A DNA stretch of 64,000 nt from Burhinus oedicnemus (lineage: Eukaryota > Chordata > Aves > Charadriiformes > Burhinidae): positions 1,139,472 to 1,203,471 of the forward strand of contig VFFE01007127.1 of NCBI GenBank assembly GCA_008921705.1. Reading direction: 5' to 3'. Of this stretch, positions 49,401 to 62,210 are shown one piece after another (within the stretch, counting starts at the first letter, position 1; every line of letters begins with the position of its first letter). Under the pieces are notes generated by a model. The model was not told where the DNA came from. It ran no database searches and saw only the letters and a program-made list of their open reading frames with translations. The position numbers and the translations under genes are program-made.

Positions 49401-51601
49401 GGATCCCGTAGTTAAAGGGAAGTGAGCAGATGAAATCGCTCTGATTCATCAGGGGGACTTATAAATTACAGATGAATCCAGCTCAGTGCCTCAAACGAAG
49501 GTACTTGGGACCTCAGAAATATGAGTGAATGCTTCTACATTACAGTGAAATACTTCAGTTTCAACAAATTGACATTTTGGAAAGAAAAAATATTTTATCA
49601 TAGGAGTTGGAAGATGCAGATAAGTGTCTGGGGGGTTTTTTGGAAAGCACTGAAGCAAGTTGAGGACTAACTTCTCTTTTTTAAAATCTCATCTGGATCC
49701 TAGCTACATCTTTCATTGCCTTTGAAAATTGGGTTCATTATTAACGAGAGTTAAATTACATAATACTGAAGAAAGAATTTAAAATAATTACTTCCTAACC
49801 CTTTTTGCAAAGCCCTGAAGCATAAGGCTTTATTACCCTTATCTTAACTTTCTCAACTAGTAATGTTTTAGTAGTTAGAAAATTATCCTTTCACTTTTGA
49901 AAATCCAGCTGCAGTTATTTTTTCCACATTTTTATTAGCCCTCCGTATATTGATAATAATCGCACCATATTGAGGTATTTCAGGAGAAGACATTAAGGCC
50001 AATCAAGTGAATAATTCAACATTTTAAAAATTGTCTGAACACAAATTTACACAATAGCCTGTGACAAAAGAATCTTTAGGGGACGATCAAATAAATAACA
50101 CTCATTTTTCAAGAACACTGCAACACTATCAAAAGAATAATACAGACCTCTTTTTTAATGGTAAGCTATTATTATTCATGTATGTTGGCAAGTTTAAGAG
50201 CTCTGAAGCTGCGCTCTGCAAAGTTCTTATATTCGACTTTGGGAAGAGACAGTTATTACCAGCAGAGATCCCAGTTTGGATATCTCAGCCGCACTAACCT
50301 GCTGTGCCTCTAAAGGCAGCTTTCTTAAGCCCTGCACCTTACTTTTCCCATTTATATGACAGAAAATATATTAGTGTTTCTTTATAACATGGCTAGAAGG
50401 TACACATAAGAGTCATATGTAAGTATATGCGTCCCACATGTTGTTGACCTGGGTGTGTACGCATTCTCTGGAAAGCATTTCCCTCTTGTCCTTTTTACTA
50501 CAATATTTTTCTGGCAGTTGGTGTGGAAGATGAGAAACCCACACAAAGCCGTAGCTTAGCTGGTACCGTGATTTCATAGCAAAAGTTTTTGGTTCAGTTT
50601 AAGCTTGGATTTTCCACCCAGTGCTTTTGGAGTACCCTGGATTTGGCGGGCTTTCAGTAGCATCTCAGCAGCCTTTCCTTCAGAGTCCAGAAGGTAAAAT
50701 GTCTCCATGCAACAGCAAAAACTATTCAACTATAAAAATAATTTCTAACCTCTTATCGAATGAAGCTTGCCAGCTGAAACCTCTCATTTACCTGTAAGAG
50801 GGTTCACCTGCTTCCAGCCCCCTGTGATCCACTCTGCTAAAAAGCAGAGCCTCCTTAAAGCAAGGAGAAGAGCAGGACAGGACTTCCCCATCAAGAGGTT
50901 TGAAGCCTCACCAGTCCTGCTCAGCCCCCTCTGCTCGGATGCATAAACCTTCAGCTGCTCTGGGTAGGTGCTTGCTCAGTGCAGTCTGATTTTTAGCTGC
51001 TTTTTCTTAAACTTTTTTCATAGAGCTTGATAATGCTAGTGGCCAGAGCCTTGATTTCTCTCTACTTTCTGATAAGAGCACTTATGAGCACCTTTTTCTG
51101 TAAGTGAGCTACCTGACTGGGATGGTGGTTCTGCAGGGCTCTTCCCAGACCGTGTGTGGGTTCTTACTAGTGTTGGAGCTTGAGCCCTTAGAGGCGAGGA
51201 AGCAAGTGTGCGCAGTTTGTATCTCTAAATCCAGAGAGCCTCCACACCTGGATTTTGGTGATTAGAAACTTAATGGTCTCGGCACTGTTTTCACATCCCT
51301 CCATCTCTTTATGATCTGCTCTTGCCCCTGAAGCATATCTTGGAGTGACTGGGAGCTGGTGGGTGAGTGCAGCCTTCCTGGGCAAGCCTGTACCTTCTTT
51401 TACTATCATCGCACCAGTCCATCATGGCTCTGTGTTTTCTGAGGCTTTTCTGTGAACAGCAGTTTAGTTTGACATTGTTCAGTTGAGGCATTACTTCTGT
51501 ATCAGGGATTGTAAGCATCTGGCCGAGTTACAGAAAAGAAAGCAAAGCTTTAGGAGCTCTGTCAAACACCCTGATGTTATTTGCGCTGACTCAAACCCTG
51601 A
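46499..51601. other. 5,103-bp segment present in one version of the locus only
   Basis: This segment separates block X from block Y in the right-hand contig and is absent from the left-hand contig, where X and Y are joined. It is bounded on both sides by GTAAA (46494-46498 and 51602-51606). It does not look like a transposable element itself: the ends are not TG...CA, there is no terminal repeat, and most of it is ordinary unique noncoding DNA. It contains an antisense solo LTR (47917-48550). An AT-rich stretch lies at about 49680-50160. No gene was recognised in it. A deletion allele in the other haplotype is the likeliest explanation. Confidence 0.75.
47917..48550 (-). mobile_element. Solo LTR of an avian endogenous retrovirus, antisense
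   Basis: The 634-base unit begins TGTTGTG and ends CACAACA, a perfect 7-base terminal inverted repeat with the canonical TG...CA ends of an LTR. On the minus strand it has a TATATAT box (about 48083-48090) followed by an ATTAAA polyadenylation signal (48041-48046), then a (GA)9-type tract (47995-48012) and a small perfect hairpin with 7-base stems (47972-47978 and 47981-47987). The composition and order resemble bird ERV LTRs known to me. Flanking 5-mers TGCAG and TGCTG may be a target-site duplication with one change. No gag, pol or env sequence lies beside it, so it is a solo LTR. The class (ERVL or ERVK) is not settled. Confidence 0.8.
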
Positions 51602-52151
51602 GTAAAACTGAGTGGGTGGGAAAGTTGCAGAACAAATGTTATCCCATGCAGAGAAGAATTGCCAATGGGGTTTGTTAGCCAATAGCACCAAATTAAGAGA
51701 TTAAAATCTCTTTTCATAAACAGTTTCTTCAAATGACTGGCTTGTTAGATCTGCATAGAGCTTGCCCTGTTGGATAGCATTTGTGCTTTTGAGTTGAAGC
51801 TGGCTGCATTCGCAAATGCTTTTCTTTACTTGCAAGGTGATTATTACAACTGCCAGGGTTATATCAAATGCTGAACGATGCTTGGGTTATCAGACAGTAC
51901 TGCCTACATCTTAAAACATCCAACTTTGTCTTTCTTCAAGAAGAAAATAGTTGGAATTACAGAGTTATGAAATGTGAGGGAAGATGGGTACTGGGCAGGT
52001 GCTCTCTTACAGAGGGTGCTGCGCTGATGGGGGCAGTTGCCTGAGCATCTAGAAAGAGTCCACCGAAGGTTTGAAACCCATTGTGCCAGGAGTGCCGCAA
52101 AACAATATCTAACTGGGAACAGAGGCACAGAGAGATGAGAGAAGTGCTGAA
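51602..52151 (+). repeat. Duplicated block Y, second copy
   Basis: This is the second copy of block Y, matching 45554-46103 with about two substitutions over 550 bases. Here it is preceded by the 5.1 kb segment and followed by unique sequence that continues to the end of the window. This copy is therefore probably the correctly anchored one. Confidence 0.92.
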
Positions 52152-55100
52152 CATGGGTGCCAGGCCAGGGCCCAGGCTGTACAGTCTCGTGTCTTCCCCA
52201 TTAGGCAGGTCCCTGTGTTAGGGCACTGCTCCTCTCTGGCCCTCAATTCACCATGTTCCTTCTGGTGCCCTCCGCTGTCGAATCAAGGGGCATGGGAAGA
52301 GCTGAGGATGGGACAGACCTTAATAGTGGCTCCTCTGTTCACTGCTCTCTATTTCTCCATGTTATTGATTTACTCCTTCAAGATTTAGCTTCCATTTGCT
52401 AGGGTTTTTTTATTATCACTATGCAAGAGCTTGGGGCAGAAAAGAGCCATCTGTATCATCTGTCTCTCCTAAGGCTGTCTTTGGTACTCCCCTGCCTCAT
52501 TTTTCAGAAGACAGTGGGTGTCACAAGTCTCTGGATTTGGAACTTGTTACCTGGCTCCCTCTGCCCCTCGTTCTTTAAGATGCATACTTTCTGGTGATAA
52601 AAACCCATTAAAGGCTGCATGAACATTGGCTTTGTTATTTATTGCTCACTCCTAAATAATATTCTGAGATTTGGCTGCCCTTCTTGCCACTACTTAGCCT
52701 TCTATCTCTCACTCTGAGCAGCTGGAACCCTACTTTTTGCTTCTTATCTCCTAAGCCAAACTTCAGCGTGGGCTATAAAATGATGATTTGATGGGAAGAG
52801 CATGGGTGACAGGAAACCATGGTACCTTGTGCTTGATTTAAAGAAGGGGGAGGAAGCCATAGCTGTAAGAGGTAGGTTGATGTTAATTGTTTTATCAAAT
52901 GATGAGAGCCTGGCTGCTCAGTTAGTGAGGGTGAGCAGCTGGGGTCTGCTGTGCTAGGCACTGCACAAATCAGATGCAGAAATGCCCCCGTTTCTAAAGA
53001 GCTGGCCCTATAATGAGATGACAGATAAATGAGCTAATTTGTACGTGCTTGTACTCAAAGAGATAATAGAGCCAGCAAGACCCCACGGGTGAGAGCCAAA
53101 GGCACCAAGAGCAGTACTTCTCCTGAATATGTCCTAGGGCTGCTCTTTGCCCTACAAGGTACCTTATGATATGAAGCAGCAGATTATTTCAACTGTTCAT
53201 CTGTTAAATATGTGAAGGTGGCTTCAGGTCAGCTTTTGGCATTGTGGATCCCGTTGGCTTGACTGAGACCAGTACTGCAAGAGGGAATCTCATTTATTTA
53301 ACATCAAGCTCATCTTGTGGTTGGAAACCTGCTTGAGTCAGCACAGCCTTGAGAGTTGGGGGGAGTTGTTAAAGCACATATGCTGCTTCTAGCTTCAAGG
53401 GCCTTGCTCCTGCAGACAGTTCAGAGGAGGTGAGCCTTGTTCCTCAGAAATGCCTAGGAATCCTTCTGGATCCTTGCTCAGACAAGAGGATCAGGGCTGC
53501 AGCAGATGGGAAGGGGGGCTGCACGTCACATCGACAACCCAAGAAAAATAGAACAGGATGGTTTTATGAAGATGGCTGAATTAATCAAATCAATAGTTTT
53601 AAGCACTTAATACCTAAAGTGGTTTGAGTGTTGGTTATAAAAGCCTGTGTAAACATAATATATAAATACTTGGTAATTGACAGCTCATTCTGGGAAAATA
53701 CATCTCCTGTAAGTTTTGTGTGTATATACTGCTTGTTTGTATACATAATCATAATTTATGTCTTTACAGAGTGTTCAGGTATTAATCAACTGTAACAATA
53801 ATACACTGAGTTACTGCTGAGTGCATCTCACATAGCACCATCTGCTTGGATAGAGGAAAACACTGGCTAAGGAGCTGGCAAAAGAGCTATTTTGTGATTT
53901 AGCAGAAAACACTGTAGGAGGCTGAGCTTTATAATGGTCAGAGCTAACTACAATTTAATTCAAATCTGCACATTCTGTATGTACAATTATCACCAGATCA
54001 TCATGACATCATGGTCTCAGCTGAACTGCTGAAACTGGTGTCTGAAGTGAACTTGAGCCTTTAAACCTAGGCTGAACAAAGTTAGAAAATACAGTACAGA
54101 AGAAAATCCTCCTCTGCCCGAGGGCTGGCAGACCTCAAATGTTTTTTCTTTTTTTCCAGTCTTTGGGATTCTGAGATCTCCTGTTGTGATTCCATACTGA
54201 TCCTAAGGTACTGTATTGTTCTAGGAAGCGAGACTCATAAAGTATGTCTGTCAGTGCACGTCCAAGGTGCATTTAGAGCAGTCAGTTATTGGTACGTGTG
54301 CTTGGGCTGAACCAAGTGGTGTGAACACTAGAACCACAACCAGACTGCAGAAACTTCTACTGCTGAAATGACAGATGTACTTTTCTGGGCACATGCTGAA
54401 GTTAGAACTTTCTAACTTCTCTTTACTGTTCTCAGTCCCCAACTTAACTCACCAGAAGACCATTTAAGTGTATGTTTTAAGTTTAGCCATAAATTTAGAG
54501 GGATATTTTCAAAGTCATGAATGGAAGCTAAGCAGCCCTTTAGCTCCAATGGATTTGAGTAGAGCTTGGAAATCTCCTTGATCCCTGGGATTTAACCATG
54601 TGCTTGAAGTTCAAGTGCATGCTGAGGCTCTGTTTCCATTTAGCTCATTATCCCAGCAGAACAGTTTTCTTAAACGTTGTTTCACCAATTGAGCCAGGCT
54701 TCCAGGTTCCTCCCCATTGCCAGGGGAGTCCTGGTCTTTTGCTGCTGAAAACTTTACAAGGCAAGGCAGTGTGATACCAACCTTTTTCATCCAGCATCTT
54801 TGACTGTCTAAAAGGTGTTTGGATTGTTAAAATGTTTATTAAGATAACTAACATAAACCAAGAGTAGGAAGTGTTTTAAACCCGTATGTACTCCAGTGTT
54901 ACGTCTGCCGGCTGATAAATCAGAGTGTCCTTATCGTCAACTCTTCATGCATTGCAATGGACTTGGCAAAGATTAGCAGAAGATGAAAGCCCTTTATTAC
55001 CCTCATCTTCAGACTTCTGAACATTCACGCTCAAGGACAATTTCCCACACCTTATCTGGATGGAGACAGCATTGATTTAGCTTACATTAACCTTTTAAGA

Positions 55101-58100
55101 CCTATCAGATTACACTGGATACATTTCACTTGATAAGAATTTAACTCAAGTTTAGTCTCTGCTGTTCTTCCATGCAGCCGAGTCCTGTAATATTGTATTA
55201 ATCACGATCAGGCAATCTGCTTCCAAACTTTCAGTGGTGAAGTGTTTTTAATCACAATTTTAGTTCTAAAATTACTGACCAATCTTCCCAGCCACCTCAC
55301 TGGTTTTAAATCAATTGTTCCCAGGAACATTTAACTTTCTAACAAAAAGTCTTTGTGTTGTGGTGTTTCAAGGCTAACAAGGCAACTTAAGGACATAATT
55401 CTCAGCCCATCCTACATATAATGTCCTGTACAACCTCATTCTCTTTTGTGTCTTGCCTAGTTGTCATTTTATTAAGATTCACATCTTGCCTTTCTATTTG
55501 GAGTCTGGGGAAGAATTTTGTAAGATGAAGTCTTGTGACAGGTAGCTGACTTCTTTGTACACAACCTGATCTGGGCCTGCAGATGGACAAAGAAAGTGGT
55601 ATTTTATACCCATGTCTAGTACATGATAAGAAAACTCAAAACAGGAGTTCTGTATCTTTCCAGTCCCGTTGAGGTCACTTCACAAGTGCAATGCCAGGTA
55701 ATAACTAGAGGCTCGTTGTGTGTGAGCCACAAGAAACAACTAATAGTCTCAGCCTAGCTGCAAAATCATGCAGGTGGCCAATGTGCAAACGCTCCCATGC
55801 AGGGTGCTGTTTGCAGAGCCTCAGCTTGCTAAGAGAAACATCCTTACCAGTGTCTGTGAACTCGGAGCTCCCATCAAACAGGATTTGTGTAGGAAGGGAA
55901 ACAGTTGCAGTTTAGCACCAAACCTGAGGTTTCTGCACAGCTTGAGTACCTGCTTTATTGTGCCTGTTTACCATGGATGACCCTACCTGAGGATCCACTC
56001 TGTGTGATGATGATATGCAGCAGATAACTGTGTCATTATGTTAATAAGGTAGGAGACCTCTGGCACAAAACTCGCAGTTAGGTCCAGTACTTGTTAAAGA
56101 AACATATTTAAAAAGTGGTTTGGTTAACCCTGTCCAGCATTGTCTGCTCCTGCTGCTACTCCTCTCCTTGACTTAATAAACCCTGTCAGGAGAGATCTGG
56201 ACTTAGTGAGGCTATCAAACTCCAGGGAGTCACATTGTGTGACATCTTGTGACATGTATATTACAAAGCTTCTGGAAGGAAACTCACATCACCTGGGAGA
56301 GGAAATGCTTTTCATACCCCTGGGAACTAATTATGTCAGTTCAGCTGGAAGTACAGTTTTTGCACCACACTGTTTTGTCCTTTTGAGTATTTTGCAATTT
56401 GATTGATTGCCTTTTCTGCTCCTTTCGCACAGATTAGCGAGGCTGTAAATGGAGAGAAAACAGAAGAGGCAGCCCCATAAAAACAACCAAATACTGAAGA
56501 GATCAAAGTAGCACAGCATAGGAACATAACTATAAGTCACTGACTGCAGGTGGTATTAAAGATGTGGAGGGCTTGTTCTCATAGAGATTGTAATAAGAAT
56601 AGTAAATGGCACAGAACTAATGTTGGCTCAAGATAAAATATTTTCAATGACTATGGAAAAAACAATGGGAGTGGGTTGAGAAGGAGAATGGGACGTAAAT
56701 ATTCCTGAGAAACAAGTTAAATAATTTTCCCTCAAATAATCTTAACTTCTTATAGGCATTTCCTTCTAATATAAATTTGCTGTAATTCCTAAGGGTCTTT
56801 GGGGGGTGGGAGGGGAAGCAGGGTTTAAATCTATAATGGTAGATAATATGCTAGGATACATTGTCTGGCCCTGATATGAAACGGTATAGCACAGCTGAGA
56901 CCTTTCCTCCCCAAAAGTAGCTTTTCCTCCTCGGAAGGTGGGTGTCTTGTCCATTCTGAGTACCAGGAGCAGTCCCTGGATGTGGAGCTCGGAGCTCTGC
57001 CCTCCACCTGTGCCCAAGCATTGCCCCAAGTACTGTGACCTGCTGCCTTGGGCCGAAACTGCTCCACAGAGTTCATTATCAGTTAACCCCCTTGGGTGTT
57101 TCTGTGTCAATACCTAAGTTGATGACCTCTTTAGTGTAGCGGTAGATACCTAGTGAGTGAGCAAGATCTGTTTCAGACTTTAGCTGGCATTTTTCACGTA
57201 GATATGACACCATTTCAGGAGCAGAACATGGATGTCATCTTGCTGACAGTGCTCCCACTGCAGGCCAAGAGGCCTTGTGTTTCTAAATCCTGCGTGCGAA
57301 GGCTTCTGGACTTTTCCCAGCATTCAGGGGAGGAGAGGAGATCTGGGATGGAATAGTTTCTTGGTTTACCAAAGTTCTACAATTTCTAATCATTGGGATC
57401 TCCCTGAGCAGTTGCTGCATTTTACCCCAGGGGAGTATTGCACTATGGTATCACTGCTGGGCATGTTGTGTACTGGTGCACAGGGAAGTAATGCACACCA
57501 AGTACCACAGCCTGTTAGTGTGGTTTTTTAATGTCCTTCTGGATGTATCAATAACTAAAGAAATTGAGAGCATATTAGTTGAACACAAAACTATACTCGT
57601 GTCTTAACATCCTCTTGGAAGACTGACCAGTAAGGATTTTGAAGAAATCAAAGCTTTGGAGGAAGCTATCCGTGCTGTTAGAGTCAGTGGAACAGATTGA
57701 GTGATGCTCATCTGTGTCAGTGCAAAGTCAAATTGCTGAGATTCAAGCCCAGCAGGAGGCTGGCGTAGGGGGGAAGCCAGCTGGGCATTTTGCACTGTCA
57801 TGGAAGCACGCAGGTAATCTGTTCTGTTAGCTGAGACTGGTGACTCTTAGCTACAGAAAATAACTTACCAAACAGCTTGAACTAGTTTTAGAAGGGGACA
57901 TTTCACCACAGCCTGTGGAAAATAAGCACTGGTCTGCGAAACAGAAATTGGGAATTGTTATAGAACTTCCTATCAGTCCAGCCTGTACTAGATCTTTTTT
58001 CAGCTGCAATTATTGCTGAGACTTAAACTATTTACCTACCCAGACTGGCCCCTCTTCTGCCTCAAAAACTTTGTGCAAGGGCAAATCTAAACCTTTGTAT

Positions 58101-61100
58101 CTAAAATTTCAATAAAGTAAGAGAAGATGAACAAGAATGTACTAATCTTTGACTACTAAATTTATGAACTTGCTAGTATTAACCTTTTGGTTTATTGCCT
58201 TTATGGCCATACTATAAAATATAGCCATAGTAAAATATGTGCGTATTTGCACTATGCTGCCTGGAATGGTTTGATTCCTGAAGATGAAGAGCCCTTCTTC
58301 TCACTGCGAGATACCCCAAGGGAGCTGGGGGGAAGTGACAGTGGTTTCTCTGTGTTCAGACATGCCTACAGCCAATATGAATGAGGAGGGTGATGACAGA
58401 TTTATATGGCTCAAACTTGCTGCTTCTCATGGTCCATGAGGGCTTGGCTGTGCTGCTTGCAGTCTGTGTGTGCTCTCTGTGCCGTCAGCTGCATGGAGCT
58501 AGATAGAGCACACTATAAGCGGTCTGAAGGCTGTGAGGGGTAACTGCTGAGACCTTACCAGGGGAAGGAGGGAAGAGGACTTACAAATCATGCAGTTTGG
58601 CAAGGTCTCAGTGTGTTTCTAGGTTCACGTGTCTGAAGCCAAAGATCTCAGCTTGTCTAAACCAAATTCTGCAGCTTTTTGCCCCACCTGGCTAAGTGAT
58701 GCCCTCCAGAGCTCCTGATGCCAAGATGAATTCATGACTGCTGTATGCAAACTGGAGGACCCCAGAGGTGATGACAGCCTGTTTAGGGGTTTGTCCACAT
58801 TAACCATCAGTTGCCAGTAAAGCTCTGGTAACTTCCATGGGACACCTGCATGGTATCAGAAGCTCACTGGGAAAAGTGTAGTTTTTCTTTAAGCTAAAGA
58901 GCTAAGAGTTCTTTTAATTGAGCCTTTTAGTGAAAAAACAGCCAGAAAGATGCCCTTGGTTTGTTGTGTCATTTAAAAGAGTGAGTAGGCAGGCAGTCCC
59001 TAACTGCAAGTGCCTGAGAAATCCTGACAAAATGAATGGTCTAGCCCAGGTTTCACACCTGCATGAGTACCCAGCTGCACCAGGAGCCTAGGCTTCAGAC
59101 AGTAACGAAGCTCCATGAATTTGCTCATTAGAACCACTTACTGTGATATTTCTGTGCCTTTCTTCAAATGGGATGAGCTTCAGCACTAAGTATGGTACCA
59201 TGTCTCTGGGCATTGTCCCTACTAATAGCTCTGCTGGGCTAGCAATGGCCATGGAGGCAGTTGCTGGTGTGAGGTGGCACTAGCAAGTCTGAAATCATTG
59301 TGGATCAGCTCAATTTCTGTGTGTTTTGCTATATCCTTAATGCTTTTTTACATTGATGAGCTCATTATAGAAAATGAGCTGTCGCAATACCCATCATCAC
59401 AGCGTATGGTTAAGCGGAAAATAGGCCTTTTTTTTTTTTGACAGCTTTTGGACATGATGGGGAATTTGTACCTTCACCGGATGTGATGAATTTGCAAGGG
59501 AAATTATAAGGCAACATGGGTTTTGCGTTATTTCTTGGAGCTGACGGGAGTGCTTTGCAAGTATATTCAACAACTCCAGTCATGTTGATTAGCACTGATG
59601 GCAGTGCATCTAATGGCCTCATCAGAATTGCTTGTAAACCAATTGTCCTACTGGAGTAGTTATGTAGGAGCTTAAACAGCTATGATAGCATCTATTCTGC
59701 AAGCACCTGGCCATGAGTGAGTAAATATAGCAGCAGTAAATGCTGGAGGTACTCTAAGCAGCAGGCTGAGAAATTCTGCTGGGATCCCTAAAATTTGGAG
59801 CTGAGCATCTTGAGGGTAGTGTCACTTAGCCTGAGCCAAAGCCCATTGTTGTCAAGGGAGGAAAAACATTCCCATTGACATTAATGGATTGTTTAGTTCT
59901 GGCTCTTTTTGGAGAGAGGCTTGATGTTTTATGTACAGGCTTGGGACATCATTGTTTTGGCTATCAGCTAGCCAAGAAGCCCTGATAATCCTCAGTTTGC
60001 ACTTTCAAAGCACAAACTCACAAAACAAAGCTTTTAATGAGCTTTATCCAAGAAGAAGAGTGGTGCTGTCGGAGTTTTGGAGATAGGCTCTGATTTTTGT
60101 TGGCTTGCTGCTTGTATCACAGGAAGAGGTGTTAAAGGCTGACTGGAAAGATAAAGTTAGTTCCTGCAGTGACACACAGTATCATCCAAGCCTTTGGATT
60201 TAAACAGGGCACCCAGATGGAAACAGCAAAATTCAGTTTCCTTATCCACTGCAAACCCTTGGAGCTTTAGAGTAAGGCAAGAAGCAGGTTTATTTCAATA
60301 ACAAAATCCTAGGGCTTTAATCTGAAATTCAGTGCGCAAGGTCCATCCCTTAGAGACAGGGCGTAGAAGTTATAATTGGATGTGATTTAGTGTCCTTTGT
60401 AGCAAAATGCATCTGGATCCTTCTAAACCAAATGCCTTGCTGGTTTGTGTTCTTGCCAGCAGCAGTAACCTGTGGACGGTCCATCCTCTTGCTGCAGAGC
60501 CCCTCGCCTCCTCCCTCCTGCTGTACCACGGCTTAACCACGTGCCCTTCCTTGAGCTCTGTGCATTTCAGTGCACTTTACAGAACCCAATCATCTCACGA
60601 AGGGTGTCTGCAAGCTGAAAATCGTGTGTGTATTGTAATATGCTAATCCCCTCCCTCTTCCTCCAGCCTTAACTGCCTCATTTTCCAAAGGGAATTGACT
60701 TTCTCTCGGAGTCTTTGAGGAATGTTTTCCATTTCTCTGGTAAGATCCTCTACGCGCATTAAACCATTTCTGTTCATCAGAAACTCACCAGCTTGAAACT
60801 GATGCTCCATTTATTTCTTCTTTGAAGCCTCCACAGAGCTCATGAAACCAGGCCTGGCTGGCTCGGTTGCCGTGTGCCTGTGTTCTTATTAAAGTAGTGT
60901 TATGAGTTAGGAGTGGGACTCTGGACTCTTAGTCCATTTATCTCCTCCTGCTGTATCTTCTTCCTGAGTCATCAATATCTGTCTAGTGGATGGGCAAAAC
61001 TCAGCATTGGCTGCTGTCTGGAGACCATCTCGCTGTGGAAAAGAAAGTTGTGTTCAATTGTTCCCCATCCATCATCAGCTAATGAGTGTACTGTGTCCAA

Positions 61101-62191
61101 TACCAGTAACTTCTTGCAGTGTCCTGGGTGGCCTGAAGGGTGGAGCAGTGATGGAGGAGCCCTGGGTTCCCCCCTGCCTTTGCTCTCTCTGCTGATGGAC
61201 AATGGGCAGATTACTCCCTTCCCTCCACTTTGGCTTCTCCTACCTCTGAGAGCAGAGGAGTTGCAGGCTGTGGAGCCCTTGGGGACCTAGAGATGAGCAG
61301 CGCAAACAAGAATTATGTCAGGCTCTTCTACTGAGGCTTTGGATTGATGTATCCAACCTTACAGTGATTCTTCTGCATTGGCTTGGGACCCTCCTGCTGC
61401 TGCCTCTTTTTATTTGGCCTTTTTTAACTTTGGAAAACAGGAAGAGAGTTTGTTAAAAGCTGCAGAGCCCTTTTTAACCAGTTATGAAGCTTGCTGATTT
61501 CCTAATTAATATCAACAGTTTAACAATTTGGGGGGGGAAAGGGAGCTAGGAGTAACTAACTTCTAGGTAATGCCTTTTCTTAAATCTATTTGCATGCAAT
61601 GTTAGCTATTTCTCTTCTCACAGGAGAAGAAAGACTAACACTCGTGCTATTGTTGTATAGACAATATCATGCTATACCCAGTTATTTTAAAACCTGCTAT
61701 AATAAACCCTTCCCCATGAATCCTAAAGGCTTCTAGGCTTGGACTTGCAGACTAGAGGAGTAATGAAGTCTGAACAAGGAGTAACAAGGGTCTGAAATCA
61801 TTTTGGAGGCTATCAGACCTACGGACTCCTTGAAAAGGACCACTCTTGCCCAGCTGCAAGGTTGGACAAGTGAGCCCTTAATGCAGTAGCAGGGCTTTAC
61901 AGATAAATGGATGACAAGGAAGATGAGAGGAGCCAGTAAGCGGCTGCATCATGCTGCACGGCCCACAGCAGTAGCTTCCTTAGCGTTTAAAGCTCAATGG
62001 TGTTTGATTATTCCACACCTGCCTGCTCTTCCAAGGCTGAAAGCAGAAAAAATAATCTCTCCTGATACGCAAATCCAGCAAATCTGGAAACAGTTGAGCA
62101 GAGTAAGAAATAAATCTGGAAATCCGAGTTACCAATTTCAAAGCATTTCTTGGTAGAGATTTGACTGACTTGTGTCGTGTGTCCGTGTCTT
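52152..62191. other. Unique noncoding DNA
   Basis: No gene recognised. Open frames reach 125 codons (60913-61290) without any domain. A T12 run lies at 59428-59439. The stretch at about 54890-55230 is AT-rich but keeps several CpGs and has GATA-type motifs, which is discussed as a finding. No CR1 or LTR copy was seen in these 10 kb. Confidence 0.5.
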
Positions 62192-62210
62192 CCCCCCCCC
62201 CCCCCCCCCC
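62192..62210. repeat. C19 homopolymer
   Basis: Nineteen consecutive C residues (G19 on the minus strand) follow a pyrimidine-rich lead. The minus strand could form a G-quadruplex. The length is likely to vary between individuals or to be misread by sequencing. Confidence 0.9.

Noticed and set aside
50549..50602. tRNA-like A-box (TAGCTTAGCTGG) followed by GGTTCAGTTT
   Set aside because: The A-box matches well, but the B-box is poor, the spacing is short and no SINE body follows.
46499..51601. The 5.1 kb segment as a newly inserted mobile element with a GTAAA target duplication
   Set aside because: It has no terminal repeats, no TG...CA ends and no coding content typical of an element. A microhomology deletion in the other allele is simpler.
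60913..61290. 125-codon plus-strand open frame
   Set aside because: No domain or signal, and its antisense is also open. It fits chance expectation.
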